From contig NZ_JYJA01000027.1 of assembly GCF_000956465.1 (NCBI RefSeq), positions 1-64,000 of the forward strand: 64,000 nt of DNA, in the 5' to 3' direction. A program made the position numbers and the translations under genes. The notes below the pieces were generated by a model, which did no database searches, was not told the DNA's origin, and saw only the letters and a program-made list of their open reading frames with translations. Shown here one piece after another: positions 21,231 to 31,260 of this stretch (within the stretch, counting starts at the first letter, position 1; every line of letters begins with the position of its first letter). The DNA is from Microbacterium trichothecenolyticum (lineage in GTDB: Bacteria > Actinomycetota > Actinomycetes > Actinomycetales > Microbacteriaceae).

Positions 21231-21874
21231 CGGGCGATCCTCCACTTTCGCTCGAGGATGCGTTGGAGCCAGGCGAGCAGGAGCACCAGGACGACGAAGA
21301 TCACCATCACCCACAGCAGCACGACGAGCTGGTTCTCGCCGCGCTCGCTGAGATTGGAACGTACGGTGCCGAGATTGACGACGGAGAAGCCCGCGGCGAC
21401 CGTCGTGTTCTTGAGCAGGGCGATGAACACGCTCATCATCGGCGGGATGACCGACCGGGTCGCCTGCGGAAGCACGATGAGCGACATCACCTGTCCGAAC
21501 GTGAGGCCGAGAGCGCGGGCGGCCTCGGCCTGCCCCACCGGAACGGTGTTGACGCCCGAGCGGATCGTCTCGGCGACGTAGGTCGCCGTGTAGATGCCGA
21601 GGGCGGCTGTCGCCAGCACGATCGGCGACACGCGCTGCTGCAGCATGATCGGCAGGCAGAACGCGAAGAAGAACATCACGAGCGTGAGCGGGGTGTTGCG
21701 GATCCAGTTCACGTAAACCCCGCCGACGGCGCGCGCGATCGGCACCGGCGACACGCGCATGGCTCCAACGATGAACCCGAGCACGAGCGCGATCAGCCCG
21801 CCGCCGAAGAACAGCACCAATGTGCCGACGATCGCCTCGCTCCACAGGTCGCCGTTGTCTGTGATGACTCCCAT
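21227..21874 (-). CDS. gluC: Glutamate-type ABC transporter permease (GluC-like)
   Basis: 215-residue partner permease with a typical HisM/GlnP fold. Helices lie at about 18-40, 58-80, 85-105 and 185-205. The EAA loop TVPVGQAEAARALGLTFGQVMSLIVLPQA (around 128-156) marks the ATPase contact. It pairs with the permease that overlaps its stop codon. The start is ATG 21874, preceded by a GGCGG-type site, with 79 bases to the binding-protein gene. Confidence 0.8.
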   Translation of the reverse strand: MGVITDNGDLWSEAIVGTLVLFFGGGLIALVLGFIVGAMRVSPVPIARAVGGVYVNWIRNTPLTLVMFFFAFCLPIMLQQRVSPIVLATAALGIYTATYVAETIRSGVNTVPVGQAEAARALGLTFGQVMSLIVLPQATRSVIPPMMSVFIALLKNTTVAAGFSVVNLGTVRSNLSERGENQLVVLLWVMVIFVVLVLLLAWLQRILERKWRIAR

Positions 21875-21953
21875 CGCACCGCCTTCCTCGTCCACACCGC
21901 CGCGGCAACCGACCTGCCGTGGCGGCGCCGGGACGGCGCCGCCACGGATCGGG

Positions 21954-22871
21954 TCAGCTGACCGGGTCGACCTCCGGCTGCTCACCCTCGACGCCCGAAG
22001 CGCCGAGGTTGTTGTCGAAGATCTGCTGCCAGATGTCGCCGCCGTCGGTGAACATCGTGTTGATGTACTCCTGCAGCGCCGTGTCGCCCTTGGCGAGACC
22101 CACGCCGTAGCGCTCCTCGCTGAAGACGTCACCGACCACCTTGAGGTTGTCAGGATCCTGTGCGGCGTAGCCGATGAGGATCGCCTCGTCGGTGGTCACC
22201 GCGTCGACCTGCCCGTTCTTCAGGTCCTCGACGCAAGCGGAGTAGGTGTCGTACTCCTTCGTCTGCGCCGTGCCCATGTCCTTGATCCGCTGGATCGAGG
22301 TGGAGCCGGTCGCGGAGCAGACCACCATGTCGGACGTGAGTGATTCGGGCCCGTCGATGGTGTCGTTGTCGGCGGCGACCAGCAGGCCCTGGCCGGTCAC
22401 GAAGTACGGACCGGCGAAGGAGATCTGCTCCTTGCGCTTGTCGGTGATCGAGTACGTGCCGACGTAGTAGTCGATGTCGCCGTTCACGATCGCCTGCTCC
22501 CGGTTCGCCGACGGGATCGCCTGGAACTCGATCTGGTCCTCGTCGAACCCGAGCGATGCCGCGATCCAGCGCGCGATGTCGATGTCGAAACCGGTCCGCT
22601 CACCAGTGGTGGGGTCGAGGTAGCCGAGACCGGGCTGGTCCTCCTTGACGCCGACCTTGACGCTGCCGCGCTCGGTCATCGCGTCGAAGGTCGGGCTTCC
22701 CTCGATCGTGACGTCGGTGGCCACGGTCCAGGGCGTCGACGAGGTCTCCTCGCCACCGCCTGCCGCTGATTCCGACGGGGCCGCCCCCGGCGTGCCGCTG
22801 TTGCACGCGGTGAGGGCGAGAAGGGCGGCGGCGGCGAGGCCGACGCCCGCGATCAACTTCGTCTTGCGCAT
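21954..22871 (-). CDS. gluB: Glutamate-type ABC transporter substrate-binding lipoprotein
   Basis: 305-residue extracytoplasmic solute-binding protein of family 3. The N-terminus is a lipoprotein signal (basic MRKTK, hydrophobic 7-19, lipobox LTAC with Cys23). A Ser/Gly/Glu linker precedes the two-lobed binding fold. GFDIDIARWIAASLG and VNGDIDYYVGTYSIT are typical of this family. It is anchored to the outside of the membrane and delivers the amino acid to the GluCD permeases. A strong GGAGGAA ribosome site precedes ATG 22871; 115 bases separate it from the ATPase gene. Confidence 0.88.
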   Translation of the reverse strand: MRKTKLIAGVGLAAAALLALTACNSGTPGAAPSESAAGGGEETSSTPWTVATDVTIEGSPTFDAMTERGSVKVGVKEDQPGLGYLDPTTGERTGFDIDIARWIAASLGFDEDQIEFQAIPSANREQAIVNGDIDYYVGTYSITDKRKEQISFAGPYFVTGQGLLVAADNDTIDGPESLTSDMVVCSATGSTSIQRIKDMGTAQTKEYDTYSACVEDLKNGQVDAVTTDEAILIGYAAQDPDNLKVVGDVFSEERYGVGLAKGDTALQEYINTMFTDGGDIWQQIFDNNLGASGVEGEQPEVDPVS

Positions 22872-22986
22872 GTGTTCCTCCTGTTGCATGTGTTTCCACG
22901 GGTTCCGTATGTTCCGACGTCGGGTTCGTGCGGTTCGAAGTCTGAGATGTGTGCTCGTGTCGTCCTTTCGACGGCTGCAGCGAGGG

Positions 22987-23802
22987 TCAGTGCGTGAGCA
23001 GCTTCGAGAGGAAGTCCTTCGCGCGCGAGCTCTGCGGATTCGTGAAGAACTCCTCCGGGGTCGACTCCTCGACGATCTGACCGTCTGCCATGAAGACGAC
23101 GCGATCCGCGGCCTTGCGGGCGAAGCCCATCTCATGCGTGACGACGATCATCGTCATGCCGTCCTGGGCGAGGCCGACCATGACGTCCAGCACCTCGTTG
23201 ATCATCTCCGGGTCGAGCGCACTGGTCGGCTCGTCGAACAGCATCACCTTGGGCTGCATCGCCAGGGCGCGCGCGATGGCGACGCGCTGCTGCTGACCGC
23301 CCGACAGCTGGGCGGGGAGCTTGGATGCCTGGTGCCCCACCCCTACCCGGTCCAGCAGCTGCTTGGCCACGGCCTCGGCTTCCGCCTTCTTCATCTTCTT
23401 GACCTTGATGGGCCCCAGGGTGACGTTCTCGAGGATCGTCAGGTGCGAGAACAGGTTGAAGGACTGGAAGACCATCCCGACGTCGGCACGCAGCTCCGCG
23501 AGGGACTTCCCCTCCTTCGGGAGTTCCTTGCCATCGATGCTGATCGTGCCGCTCGTGATGGTCTCGAGTCGGTTGATCGTGCGGCACAGCGTCGACTTGC
23601 CGGAGCCTGACGGACCGATCACGACGACGACCTCACCGCGGTTGACGGTGAGGTCGATGTCTTTCAGCGCCTGGAAATCGCCGTAGTGCTTCTGAACGTT
23701 CGAGATCTGGACGAGGGGGTCACCGCGGCGGACCGAGATGTTGCTCGTCGGATTCGCCTGCGCGGCCGGCGGTTGCGCCTGCGCACTGTCATCGGGCGTC
23801 AT
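22987..23802 (-). CDS. gluA: Glutamate-type ABC transporter ATP-binding protein
   Basis: 271-residue polar amino acid ABC ATPase. Walker A is GPSGSGKST near 63, the Q-loop is VFQSFNLF, the signature is LSGGQQQR near 167, Walker B is [13 protein letters not shown] near 187, and the H-loop is VVTHEM. About 30 extra Ala/Gln/Pro-rich residues precede the domain. I chose ATG 23802 over GTG 23808 because the TATGGT box directly abuts that GTG and sits 6 bases before the ATG. First gene of gluABCD. Confidence 0.88.
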   Translation of the reverse strand: MTPDDSAQAQPPAAQANPTSNISVRRGDPLVQISNVQKHYGDFQALKDIDLTVNRGEVVVVIGPSGSGKSTLCRTINRLETITSGTISIDGKELPKEGKSLAELRADVGMVFQSFNLFSHLTILENVTLGPIKVKKMKKAEAEAVAKQLLDRVGVGHQASKLPAQLSGGQQQRVAIARALAMQPKVMLFDEPTSALDPEMINEVLDVMVGLAQDGMTMIVVTHEMGFARKAADRVVFMADGQIVEESTPEEFFTNPQSSRAKDFLSKLLTH

Positions 23803-23808
23803 AGCCAC

Positions 23809-23814
23809 ACCATA
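23809..23814 (-). promoter_or_regulatory. -10 box of gluABCD (leaderless)
   Basis: TATGGT on the minus strand ends 6 bases before ATG 23802. Confidence 0.45.
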
Positions 23815-23878
23815 GAGCCGCGCTCCGACACGATGCCAGGGCCTTGCCCGCGTCTTAACCGTGTTGTAACAGGACGCC

Positions 23879-24679
23879 TCAGCGTGCCGCGCGCTGCGCG
23901 AAGGCGGTCTCGTACAGGCAGACGCTGGCCGCGGTGGCCAGGTTCAGCGATTCGGCCGCGCCGTAGATCGGCAGCCGCAGCGAGAGGTCGGCGAGCGCAA
24001 GAGCGTCGTCCTCGAGTCCGCGCGCCTCGTTGCCGAAGAGCCATGCCGTCGGCTCCGCGAGCACGTCGCGCGACGCGAGGAAGTCCCCTCCCCCGACATC
24101 GGCGGCGATCACGCGGACGCCTGCCTCGTGCGCCTTTGCGACGGCGGTCGCGAGATCGACCCCGACCGCGACCGGCACGTGGAAGAGGGACCCGGTCGTC
24201 GCACGAACGACCTTGGGGTTGTACGGGTCGACGGTGCGTCCGGTGAGCACGACGGCGTCCGCACCGGCCGCGTCGGCCGCACGGATGATCGTGCCGAGGT
24301 TGCCGGGGTCGCGCACCTCTTCGCAGATCGCGACGAGACGTGGAGAGGAGGCGAAGACGTCGCGCAGGGACGTCGGCGACTGACGTGCGACCGCGACGAT
24401 GCCCTGCGGCGTCACGGTGTCGGCCATCGCGTCGAGCACCGCCTCGGTGGTGTAGACGATCTCGAGTCCGGCGTCCTGCGCGGCGTCGCGCACGTCGGTG
24501 TGCTTCTCGAGCGCGGTGGGCGTGGCGAAGATCTCCACGAGGGTGTCGGGTCGGTACGCCAGCGCCTCGCGGGCGGCCTGCGGACCCTCCAGCAGGAACA
24601 GGCCGGTCTCCTGACGGGCGCTGCGCTTCGTCAGCTTCGCGACGGCGCGGACACGCGGAGAGCGAGGGTTCTCGAGCAC
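23879..24679 (-). CDS. TrmH/SpoU-family RNA 2'-O-methyltransferase
   Basis: 266-residue SPOUT methyltransferase that probably methylates a ribose in 23S rRNA using SAM. The N-terminal substrate-binding domain (about 10-90) has [13 protein letters not shown]. The knotted C-terminal domain carries motif 1 [20 protein letters not shown] (near 118), motif 2 LFGNEARGL (near 208) and motif 3 [24 protein letters not shown] (near 228). The start is GTG 24679, supported by a TAGACT box 7 bases upstream. A gene of this type downstream of rplT and near pheST is common in Actinobacteria. Confidence 0.87.
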   Translation of the reverse strand: MLENPRSPRVRAVAKLTKRSARQETGLFLLEGPQAAREALAYRPDTLVEIFATPTALEKHTDVRDAAQDAGLEIVYTTEAVLDAMADTVTPQGIVAVARQSPTSLRDVFASSPRLVAICEEVRDPGNLGTIIRAADAAGADAVVLTGRTVDPYNPKVVRATTGSLFHVPVAVGVDLATAVAKAHEAGVRVIAADVGGGDFLASRDVLAEPTAWLFGNEARGLEDDALALADLSLRLPIYGAAESLNLATAASVCLYETAFAQRAAR

Positions 24680-24686
24680 GGCTCTC

Positions 24687-24692
24687 AGTCTA
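24687..24692 (-). promoter_or_regulatory. -10 box of SpoU methyltransferase gene (leaderless)
   Basis: TAGACT on the minus strand ends 7 bases before GTG 24679 and fixes the start choice. Confidence 0.5.
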
Positions 24693-24802
24693 GAGTCGCG
24701 CCTGGGCCCACGCGCCCAGAGGCTCCGGACGACGCGCCAGCGGCGTCTGGAGAGGGCGTGGGGATGCGTCTCCGGCATGCGATTCTCGCCGCAGGGCATG
24801 CG

Positions 24803-24838
24803 AAAAGGGGCGCCCTCCGCGAGGAGGACGCCCCTTTC
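24803..24838 (-). terminator. Terminator of infC-rpmI-rplT
   Basis: Read leftward, AAAGGGGCGTCCTCC and GGAGGGCGCCCCTTTT form a 15-base stem with one mismatch, ending in a short T-run. It lies 20 bases after the rplT stop. It is the clearest intrinsic-type terminator noticed in the window. Confidence 0.85.
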
Positions 24839-24857
24839 GAGACAACGGATGCCGTGG

Positions 24858-25241
24858 TCAGGCGCTCTTGGGAGCGTTGACGTTCTCGGGCAGCGCCTTC
24901 TTGGCGGTCTGGACGAGCGACGCGAACGTCTTCGGCTCGTTCACCGCGAGCTCGGCGAGCATGCGGCGGTCCACCTGCACACCCGCGAGGCCGAGACCCT
25001 GGATGAAGCGGTTGTACGTGATGCCGTTCTGACGCGCGGCGGCGTTGATGCGCTGGATCCACAGGCGGCGGAAGTCGCCCTTGCGCTTGCGACGGTCGCG
25101 GTACGCGTAGACGAGCGAGTGGGTGACCTGCTCCTTCGCCTTGCGGTACAGGCGCGAACGCTGGCCACGGTAACCCGAGGCGCGCTCGAGGATGACGCGA
25201 CGCTTCTTGTGGGCGTTGACGGCCCGCTTGACTCTAGCCAT
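24858..25241 (-). CDS. rplT: 50S ribosomal protein L20
   Basis: 127 residues. It binds 23S rRNA early in 50S assembly, and in other bacteria it represses its own operon. Highly basic with the family signature ([39 protein letters not shown]). Length and N-terminus [15 protein letters not shown] are standard. 32 bases separate it from rpmI, and a strong terminator follows. Confidence 0.98.
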   Translation of the reverse strand: MARVKRAVNAHKKRRVILERASGYRGQRSRLYRKAKEQVTHSLVYAYRDRRKRKGDFRRLWIQRINAAARQNGITYNRFIQGLGLAGVQVDRRMLAELAVNEPKTFASLVQTAKKALPENVNAPKSA

Positions 25242-25273
25242 TTCTTGATGTTCCTAACTTGCGTCGGCGCGCG

Positions 25274-25468
25274 TCAGCGGCCGAGGAGCTTCTTCGCGAC
25301 CTTGGCGTCGCCCGGGGCGAGGACCTGCTCCTGCGACAGGCGGCGGGTACGGCGGCTGGGCTTGCCCTCGAAGTTGTGGCGAAGGTTCGCCTGCTGCTTC
25401 ATGAGCTTCCCGCTGCCGGTGACCTTGAAGCGCTTCTTGGCGCCCGAGTGGGTCTTCTGCTTCGGCAT
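25274..25468 (-). CDS. rpmI: 50S ribosomal protein L35
   Basis: 64 residues, fully typical: [26 protein letters not shown]... with the basic, Gly/Lys-rich N-terminal region that contacts 23S rRNA. Middle gene of infC-rpmI-rplT. A purine-rich ribosome site (GAAGGAAGA) lies just before ATG 25468. Twin hairpins upstream could hold an L20 control site. Confidence 0.98.
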   Translation of the reverse strand: MPKQKTHSGAKKRFKVTGSGKLMKQQANLRHNFEGKPSRRTRRLSQEQVLAPGDAKVAKKLLGR

Positions 25469-25488
25469 CTCTTCTTCCTTCGTTTCAC

Positions 25489-25529
25489 TTCCCGCCCAGG
25501 CGGGAGTCGGTATCCCGCGGTGCGGGAGT
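25489..25529 (-). promoter_or_regulatory. Twin hairpins between infC and rpmI
   Basis: Two adjacent GC stems lie in the 71-base infC-rpmI gap. In the RNA they are CTCCCGC-ACC-GCGGGAT followed by CTCCCGCC-TG-GGCGGGAA. Both start with ACTCCCGC or similar. L20 in other bacteria binds a site upstream of rpmI, so these may be an autogenous control element (inference), or simply spacer structure. Confidence 0.4.
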
Positions 25530-25539
25530 CTGTGGGGCC

Positions 25540-26205
<666 letters not shown>

Positions 26206-26492
26206 GCGGAACTCCTTGGGTATATGGGCTGGACCACCGCGACACGCAGTCGTATCGCGGGCGGAGGAAGATCCACTCCACCCGTCAGACGCTTCGAGCG
26301 CCGACTTCCTGCACCCTCTCCGGTGACGGAGTTCCCGCCCGGTCGCCCTGACGGCTACCCCGGCCGCGGAACGGTCGGGGCGGAGTGCATGACCCGGTAG
26401 CCTGGAACGGCAAGCGCGGGTGGGATGTGATCCACTTTCCGATCCGGTACAGAACGCACCGGAGACCGCAGCAGTCTATCAGAGAGAACGGC
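26206..26492. other. Divergent spacer infC / DUF1844 gene
   Basis: 287 bases without a gene. It must hold the infC promoter and a possibly long infC leader. No confident -35/-10 pair, T-box or riboswitch was recognised. TAGCCT at about 26398 on the plus strand is a possible -10 for the DUF1844 gene, about 90 bases upstream of its GTG. Confidence 0.3.
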
Positions 26493-26909
26493 GTGGACAC
26501 GATTCGAGACCAGGACGGCGATCCGACGAGCGCGACGGCAGTGGATGCTGAGCGCCAGGCGCGCTGGGAGGAGCAGGAGCGGGCGGCCGCCTCCGCCTCG
26601 CGCGACATCGCCGATGTGCCGGCCGTCGAGGTCATCACGACGGCCGCTGTGCACCTGATGAGCGCCGCCGCCGTGAAGGTGGGACTGGCGGACGACCCCG
26701 AGACGCAGACCGACCTCGACGAGGCCCGCAAGCTCATCAACGCTCTGGCGGGGCTCATCACCGCCGGCGCGCCCGAGATCAGCGACATGCACGCTCGGTC
26801 GCTCCGCGACGGCCTGCGCTCGGTGCAGCTCGCGTTCCGCGAGGCCTCGGTCATCCCCGACCCGATCGGCAAGGGCCCTGGCGAGAAGTGGACCGGCCCG
26901 GTCACGTGA
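26493..26909 (+). CDS. DUF1844 domain protein
   Basis: 138-residue protein of unknown function in the DUF1844 family. The conserved segment EVITTAAVHLMSAAAVKVGLADDPETQTDLDEARKLINALAGLI spans about residues 50-95. The N-terminal 40 residues are charged and probably disordered. The GTG start has an AGAGAGA ribosome site. Its position divergent from infC is a recurrent actinobacterial arrangement. No catalytic motif was seen. Confidence 0.8.
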   Translation: MDTIRDQDGDPTSATAVDAERQARWEEQERAAASASRDIADVPAVEVITTAAVHLMSAAAVKVGLADDPETQTDLDEARKLINALAGLITAGAPEISDMHARSLRDGLRSVQLAFREASVIPDPIGKGPGEKWTGPVT

Positions 26910-26939
26910 TCCGGTCGCGCTGACTTCCGCGACGCCCGC

Positions 26940-28337
26940 TCATCGCTCTCCGATGCCGAGCGCGGCCGCGCCTCGGGCCACGACGTCGACCGTTCGCCGG
27001 ACGGCTTCCGCATCCGTCCCGTGATTGCTCACCGCGAAGCGCACCACCGTGCGGCCGCGCCACGTGGACGACGAGGCCCAGACCGTCCCCTCGGCTCGCA
27101 GCCAGTCCCCCAGCGCCGCGGTCGCCCCGTCATCGGGGGCTGCGAGGCAGACCTGGGTGAACGGCACGTCGTTCAGCACCTCGAGCCCGGGGATCCCGGC
27201 GAAGCCGGCGGCGAGGGCGGTGGCGGCATCCGTCAGCCCGTCGACCAGACGGGCGACCCCCTGACGGCCGAGCGAGCGCAGAGCCGCCCAGACGGGGACC
27301 CCCCGCGCACGGCGTGACAGCTCCGGCGTGCGATCGTACGGATCGGAGATGCTCTCCACGCTCGGCAGATACGCCGCGTGCGCCCCCAGAGCCGCCGTCA
27401 TCGCCGGCTCGTCGCGCACGATCGCGACACCGCAGTCGTAGGGCACATTGAGGGTCTTGTGCGCGTCGGTCGCCCACGAGTCGGCGTCGGCCATCCCGCG
27501 CACGAGATGCTGCAGCCGGGGACTCGCCGCAGCCCACAGTCCGAAGGCGCCGTCGACGTGCACCCACGCGCCTGCGCGGTGCGCGACGGCGACGGCAGCG
27601 GCGAAGTCGTCGAACGCGCCGGAGTGCACGTCGCCGGCCTGCAGCGCGACGATCGCCGGTCCTGTCGCCGCGCCGAGCGCCCGCTCGAGGCCCGCGACGT
27701 CGATGCGTCCCTGATCGTCCGCGCCGACGGTCCTCGGGGCCCCGAGCCCCGCGAGGCGGCCGGCGAGCACCATCGACGTGTGCACCGCGTCGCCGGCGAG
27801 GAATCGGAGGGCGGGCCCGGCCTGGATCCCCGCCGCCGGATCCGCGCCCGCCCGTCGCAGCACCGCGTCGCGCGCTGCGACCAGGCAGGAGAAGTTCGCC
27901 ATCGTGCCACCCGTCACGAAGCCGACCCCGCTCTCCGCGGGCAGCCCCAGCAGGTCGAGGAGCCAGGTCGCTGCGACCTCCTCGACGGCCGCCGTCGCCG
28001 GAGTGGGTTGACGGGAGCCGGTGTTCTGGTCCCACGCGGTCACCAGCCAGTCCGCCGCGAGCGCAGCGGGGTATGTGCCGCCGATCACGAAGCCGTAGAA
28101 GCGCGGCGATCCCATCGCCATGAGACCATCCGCGGATGCCGCCGCCAGTTCCTCGACCACCGCGACGGGATCCCTCCCCTCCTCCGGGAGGACTCCGTCC
28201 AACCGGGCACGCACGCCGTCGACGTCGACCTCGGGGCGGATCGGACGATCCGCGAGCGTGTCCAGCCACCCGGCCGCGTGCCTGTGGGCGACCTCGAGCG
28301 CCTGCCGATACTGCTCCGTCACCGCGCCGTCGCCCAT
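26940..28337 (-). CDS. PLP-dependent decarboxylase family protein
   Basis: 465-residue group II decarboxylase-like (aspartate aminotransferase fold) enzyme. GGTMANFSCLVAAR near 145 binds the PLP phosphate. HVDGAFGLWA near 245 holds the ring Asp, and TDAHKTLNVPYDCG near 293 carries the Schiff-base lysine. Glutamate, tyrosine, DOPA and cysteine-sulfinate decarboxylases share this fold, so the substrate cannot be assigned. A ribosome site AAGGGGGC precedes ATG 28337. It stands alone between the DUF1844 gene and the SseB-like gene. Confidence 0.8.
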   Translation of the reverse strand: MGDGAVTEQYRQALEVAHRHAAGWLDTLADRPIRPEVDVDGVRARLDGVLPEEGRDPVAVVEELAAASADGLMAMGSPRFYGFVIGGTYPAALAADWLVTAWDQNTGSRQPTPATAAVEEVAATWLLDLLGLPAESGVGFVTGGTMANFSCLVAARDAVLRRAGADPAAGIQAGPALRFLAGDAVHTSMVLAGRLAGLGAPRTVGADDQGRIDVAGLERALGAATGPAIVALQAGDVHSGAFDDFAAAVAVAHRAGAWVHVDGAFGLWAAASPRLQHLVRGMADADSWATDAHKTLNVPYDCGVAIVRDEPAMTAALGAHAAYLPSVESISDPYDRTPELSRRARGVPVWAALRSLGRQGVARLVDGLTDAATALAAGFAGIPGLEVLNDVPFTQVCLAAPDDGATAALGDWLRAEGTVWASSSTWRGRTVVRFAVSNHGTDAEAVRRTVDVVARGAAALGIGER

Positions 28338-28398
28338 AGGAGCCCCCTTCGCCGAGCCGATCCTCCGCCGCGCGGTCGCCCGTGCGCAAGGGGTGGGC

Positions 28399-29181
28399 TC
28401 AGGCGCGGACGAGCTTGACGGTGAGCGAGTCGACGAGGACGGCGATGCGGTCGTCGGCCGCCCAGCGCTTCGCGAGGCGCGCGAGCACCGCGTCGAGCTC
28501 GGCCTTCTCGAGTCCGTCCATCAGGTGCAGGCGCACCACGAGCTCGGGGCCGCGCAGCCGCGCGTCGGGGTCGCCGGCCTCGACGGCCAGGTCGATGACC
28601 GACAGCTCGCCGCCGATGCTCTCGTGGAGACCCGCCACCACTTCCGGCGACAGGAAGCTCGGCTCCCACGGCAGGCCCTGGCCGATCGCCCACACGGCGG
28701 GGCGCCGGATGACGAACTCGGTCTCGGACGCCGGGTCGACCACGATGAGGTCGGTGTCGTCGGCCGCAGCCGACAGGGCGGTGCGGACGCCGTCGGCCGG
28801 AACCGGCCGGGCCGCAGCATCCCATCGCCTCATGGCATCGACCGACGTGAACACCGGGAGCACGCGGCGGCCGTCCGGAGCGGCCACCGTGACGATGGAG
28901 AGCTCCTGCGTCTTGTCGACCTCGAGGCCGTGCGCCCCGATGCCGTGGTCGCCCTTCTCGGCGACCAGCGGGATCAGCAGGCGCGCGGCACGGTAGGCGT
29001 CGACGACCTCCCGCTGGCCGCCGGTGCCCGCGCGGAACGCGGTGAGCGCGCCCAGCAGCGCCGGATCGGCGGAGCCGTCGTCGGAGGCGTGCGGGTTCGC
29101 CTGGAAGCTGCGCCCCTCCCACGGCACGCCGGCGGAGTCGCCGCCGTGCGCGTGTCCGTGAGGGTCAGTGTCCGGCGACAT
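28399..29181 (-). CDS. SseB-like N-terminal domain protein
   Basis: 260 residues. The segment [13 protein letters not shown]...[15 protein letters not shown]...[15 protein letters not shown] (about 40-145) fits the SseB N-terminal domain, whose function is unknown in Actinobacteria. The C-terminal half ([20 protein letters not shown]...) may be the SseB C-domain. The chosen ATG 29181 lies inside the hisA 3' end (17-base overlap), so it is probably translated from the his mRNA. Genes of this type beside hisA are frequent in Actinobacteria. Confidence 0.7.
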   Translation of the reverse strand: MSPDTDPHGHAHGGDSAGVPWEGRSFQANPHASDDGSADPALLGALTAFRAGTGGQREVVDAYRAARLLIPLVAEKGDHGIGAHGLEVDKTQELSIVTVAAPDGRRVLPVFTSVDAMRRWDAAARPVPADGVRTALSAAADDTDLIVVDPASETEFVIRRPAVWAIGQGLPWEPSFLSPEVVAGLHESIGGELSVIDLAVEAGDPDARLRGPELVVRLHLMDGLEKAELDAVLARLAKRWAADDRIAVLVDSLTVKLVRA

Positions 29182-29911
29182 CCAGCGCCTCGGCGAGCGT
29201 GAAGGCGCCGGCATACAGGGCCTTGCCCACGATCGCGCCCTCGACGCCGAGCGGGACGAGGTCGCGCAGCGCCGCGATGTCGTCGAGGCTCGACACGCCG
29301 CCCGAGGCGACGATCGGCTTCGGGGTGCGCGTGGTCAGCTCGCGCAGGAGGTCGAGGTTCGGCCCCTTGAGGGTGCCGTCCTTGGTGACGTCGGTCACGA
29401 CGTAGCGGCTGCAGCCTGCCGCCTCGAGGCGGTCGAGCACGGTCCACAGGTCACCGCCCTCACGCGTCCAGCCGCGCGCGGCGAGCGTCGTGCCGCGCAC
29501 GTCCAGGCCCACGGCGATCGCGTCGCCGTAGCGGCCGATCACGTCGGCGGCCCACTCCGGGTTCTCGAGCGCGGCGGTGCCGAGGTTGATGCGCGACGCG
29601 CCGCTCTCGAGGGCGGCCTCGAGCGTGCGGTCGTCGCGGATGCCGCCTGAGAGCTCCACCTGCACGCCGCGGACCTGCTTGATGACCTTGCGGAGCACGC
29701 CGGCGTTGCTGCCACGACCGAAGGCTGCGTCGAGGTCCACGAGGTGGATCCACTCCGCACCCTGCCGCGCGAAGTCGAGGGCTGCGTCGACGGGGTCGCC
29801 GTAGCTGGTCTCGGTGCCGGCCTCGCCCTGCGTCAGGCGGACGGCCTTGCCGTCGGCGACATCGACAGCGGGCAGGAGGACGAGCTTGGGTGTGGACGCG
29901 AAATCGTTCAT
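29165..29911 (-). CDS. priA: Phosphoribosyl isomerase A (HisA/PriA)
   Basis: 248-residue (beta/alpha)8 isomerase converting ProFAR to PRFAR in histidine synthesis. In many Actinobacteria the same enzyme (PriA) also does the TrpF step of tryptophan synthesis; whether it does here cannot be told without seeing the rest of the genome. [14 protein letters not shown] carries the first catalytic Asp, and [14 protein letters not shown] with the second Asp/Thr lies near 173. Repeated half-barrel motifs LSGGIRDD and [10 protein letters not shown] bind the two phosphates. 72 bases separate it from hisH. Confidence 0.93.
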   Translation of the reverse strand: MNDFASTPKLVLLPAVDVADGKAVRLTQGEAGTETSYGDPVDAALDFARQGAEWIHLVDLDAAFGRGSNAGVLRKVIKQVRGVQVELSGGIRDDRTLEAALESGASRINLGTAALENPEWAADVIGRYGDAIAVGLDVRGTTLAARGWTREGGDLWTVLDRLEAAGCSRYVVTDVTKDGTLKGPNLDLLRELTTRTPKPIVASGGVSSLDDIAALRDLVPLGVEGAIVGKALYAGAFTLAEALDVAGH

Positions 29912-29983
29912 GGATCCTGACTCAGACGTGGGGAAGCTGTGGGGCGGATCGCGGAAGCACGCGCTCCCGCAGACGGCACGGTC

Positions 29984-30655
29984 TCAGAGGGTAGCCCCGC
30001 CGAGGCCGTCGATCCAATTCGTGAGGAGACGGATGCCGGCATCCCCGGACTTCTCCGGGTGGAACTGCGTGGCCGACAGCGGCCCGTTCTCGACCGCGGC
30101 GAGGAACGGCGTGCCGTACTCGCACCACGTCAGGACGGGCTCGGGGAACGGCGGCTGGACGTCGAGCAGCCACTTCTGCGCGCCGAACGAGTGGACGAAA
30201 TAGAACCGCTCCTGCTCGATGCCGCGGAAGAGGCGCGAGCCCTCACCGGGCTCGACGGTGTTCCAGCCCATGTGGGGCAGTACGGGGGCGTCGAGCTCGG
30301 TCACGACGCCCGGCCACTCCCCCATGCCCTCGGTGTCGACGCCGCGCTCCACTCCGCGCTCGAAGAAGATCTGCATGCCGACGCACACGCCGAGCACCGG
30401 ACGGCCCCCGGCGAGGCGGCGCTCGATGAGCTCGTCGCCGCGGCTGGCGCGGAGCGCCTCGGCCACCGCGCGAAATGCGCCGACACCGGGAACGAAGAGT
30501 CCGTCCGCGTCCATGATGAAGCCGCGATCGGAGGTCAGACGCGCGTCGGCGCCCGCCGCGACCAGGGCCTTGACCGCGGAGTGCACGTTGCCCGACCCGT
30601 AGTCGAGGACGGCGACGAGCGGCTTCTCCCGCTCGGCGGGAGTGCTTGCGGTCAC
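29984..30655 (-). CDS. hisH: Imidazole glycerol phosphate synthase, glutaminase subunit
   Basis: 223-residue class I amidotransferase that makes ammonia from glutamine for His[11 protein letters not shown] opens the fold. The nucleophile Cys is in LGVCVGMQI near 95, and His/Glu follow in the FYFVHSF and HPEKSG segments. The start is GTG 30655, overlapping the hisB stop as GTGA. hisF is not in this window; its partner must lie elsewhere. Confidence 0.95.
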   Translation of the reverse strand: MTASTPAEREKPLVAVLDYGSGNVHSAVKALVAAGADARLTSDRGFIMDADGLFVPGVGAFRAVAEALRASRGDELIERRLAGGRPVLGVCVGMQIFFERGVERGVDTEGMGEWPGVVTELDAPVLPHMGWNTVEPGEGSRLFRGIEQERFYFVHSFGAQKWLLDVQPPFPEPVLTWCEYGTPFLAAVENGPLSATQFHPEKSGDAGIRLLTNWIDGLGGATL

Positions 30656-31260
30656 AGGGCGCCCTTCGTGCTCGGGACGCCATCGACGAGCGGGTCGAGC
30701 GCCTTCGCCTGACGGAACGCCCGCGCGAACGCCTTGTACTCCGCCTCGGCGATGTGGTGCGGATCACGCCCCGACAGCACGCGCACGTGCACGGTCAGCG
30801 CCGCGTTGAAAGCGATGGCCTCGAAGGTGTGCCGCACGAGCGATCCGGTGAAGTGGCCGCCGATGAGGTGGTGCTCGAAGCCTGCGGGCTCGCCGGTGTG
30901 CACCAGGTAGGGGCGGCCGCTGATGTCGACCACCGCCTGCGCGAGCGCCTCGTCGAGCGGCACGAGCGCGTCGCCGTAGCGCGAGATGCCCGACTTGTCG
31001 CCGAGCGCCTCGCGGATGGCCTGGCCGAGCACGATCGAGATGTCCTCCACGGTGTGATGGGCGTCGATGTCGGTGTCGCCCGACGCCCGGACCGTGAGGT
31101 CGGTGAGCGAGTGCTTCGCGAACGCCGTCAGGAGGTGGTCGAAGAACGGCACCGTGGTGTCGATGCGGCTGCGGCCGGTGCCGTCGAGATCGAGCTCGAG
31201 CTCGACCGTCGACTCGCTCGTCGCCCGGCGCAGCGAGGCGGTACGTGGTGCGGCGCTCAT
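30652..31260 (-). CDS. hisB: Imidazoleglycerol-phosphate dehydratase
   Basis: 202-residue monofunctional dehydratase, forming imidazole acetol phosphate. Metal-binding repeats are present: [39 protein letters not shown] and [16 protein letters not shown], with the two HHxxE motifs. Manganese-dependent 24-mer by family. It overlaps hisC (ATGA) and hisH (GTGA) by 4 bases each. Confidence 0.96.
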   Translation of the reverse strand: MSAAPRTASLRRATSESTVELELDLDGTGRSRIDTTVPFFDHLLTAFAKHSLTDLTVRASGDTDIDAHHTVEDISIVLGQAIREALGDKSGISRYGDALVPLDEALAQAVVDISGRPYLVHTGEPAGFEHHLIGGHFTGSLVRHTFEAIAFNAALTVHVRVLSGRDPHHIAEAEYKAFARAFRQAKALDPLVDGVPSTKGAL

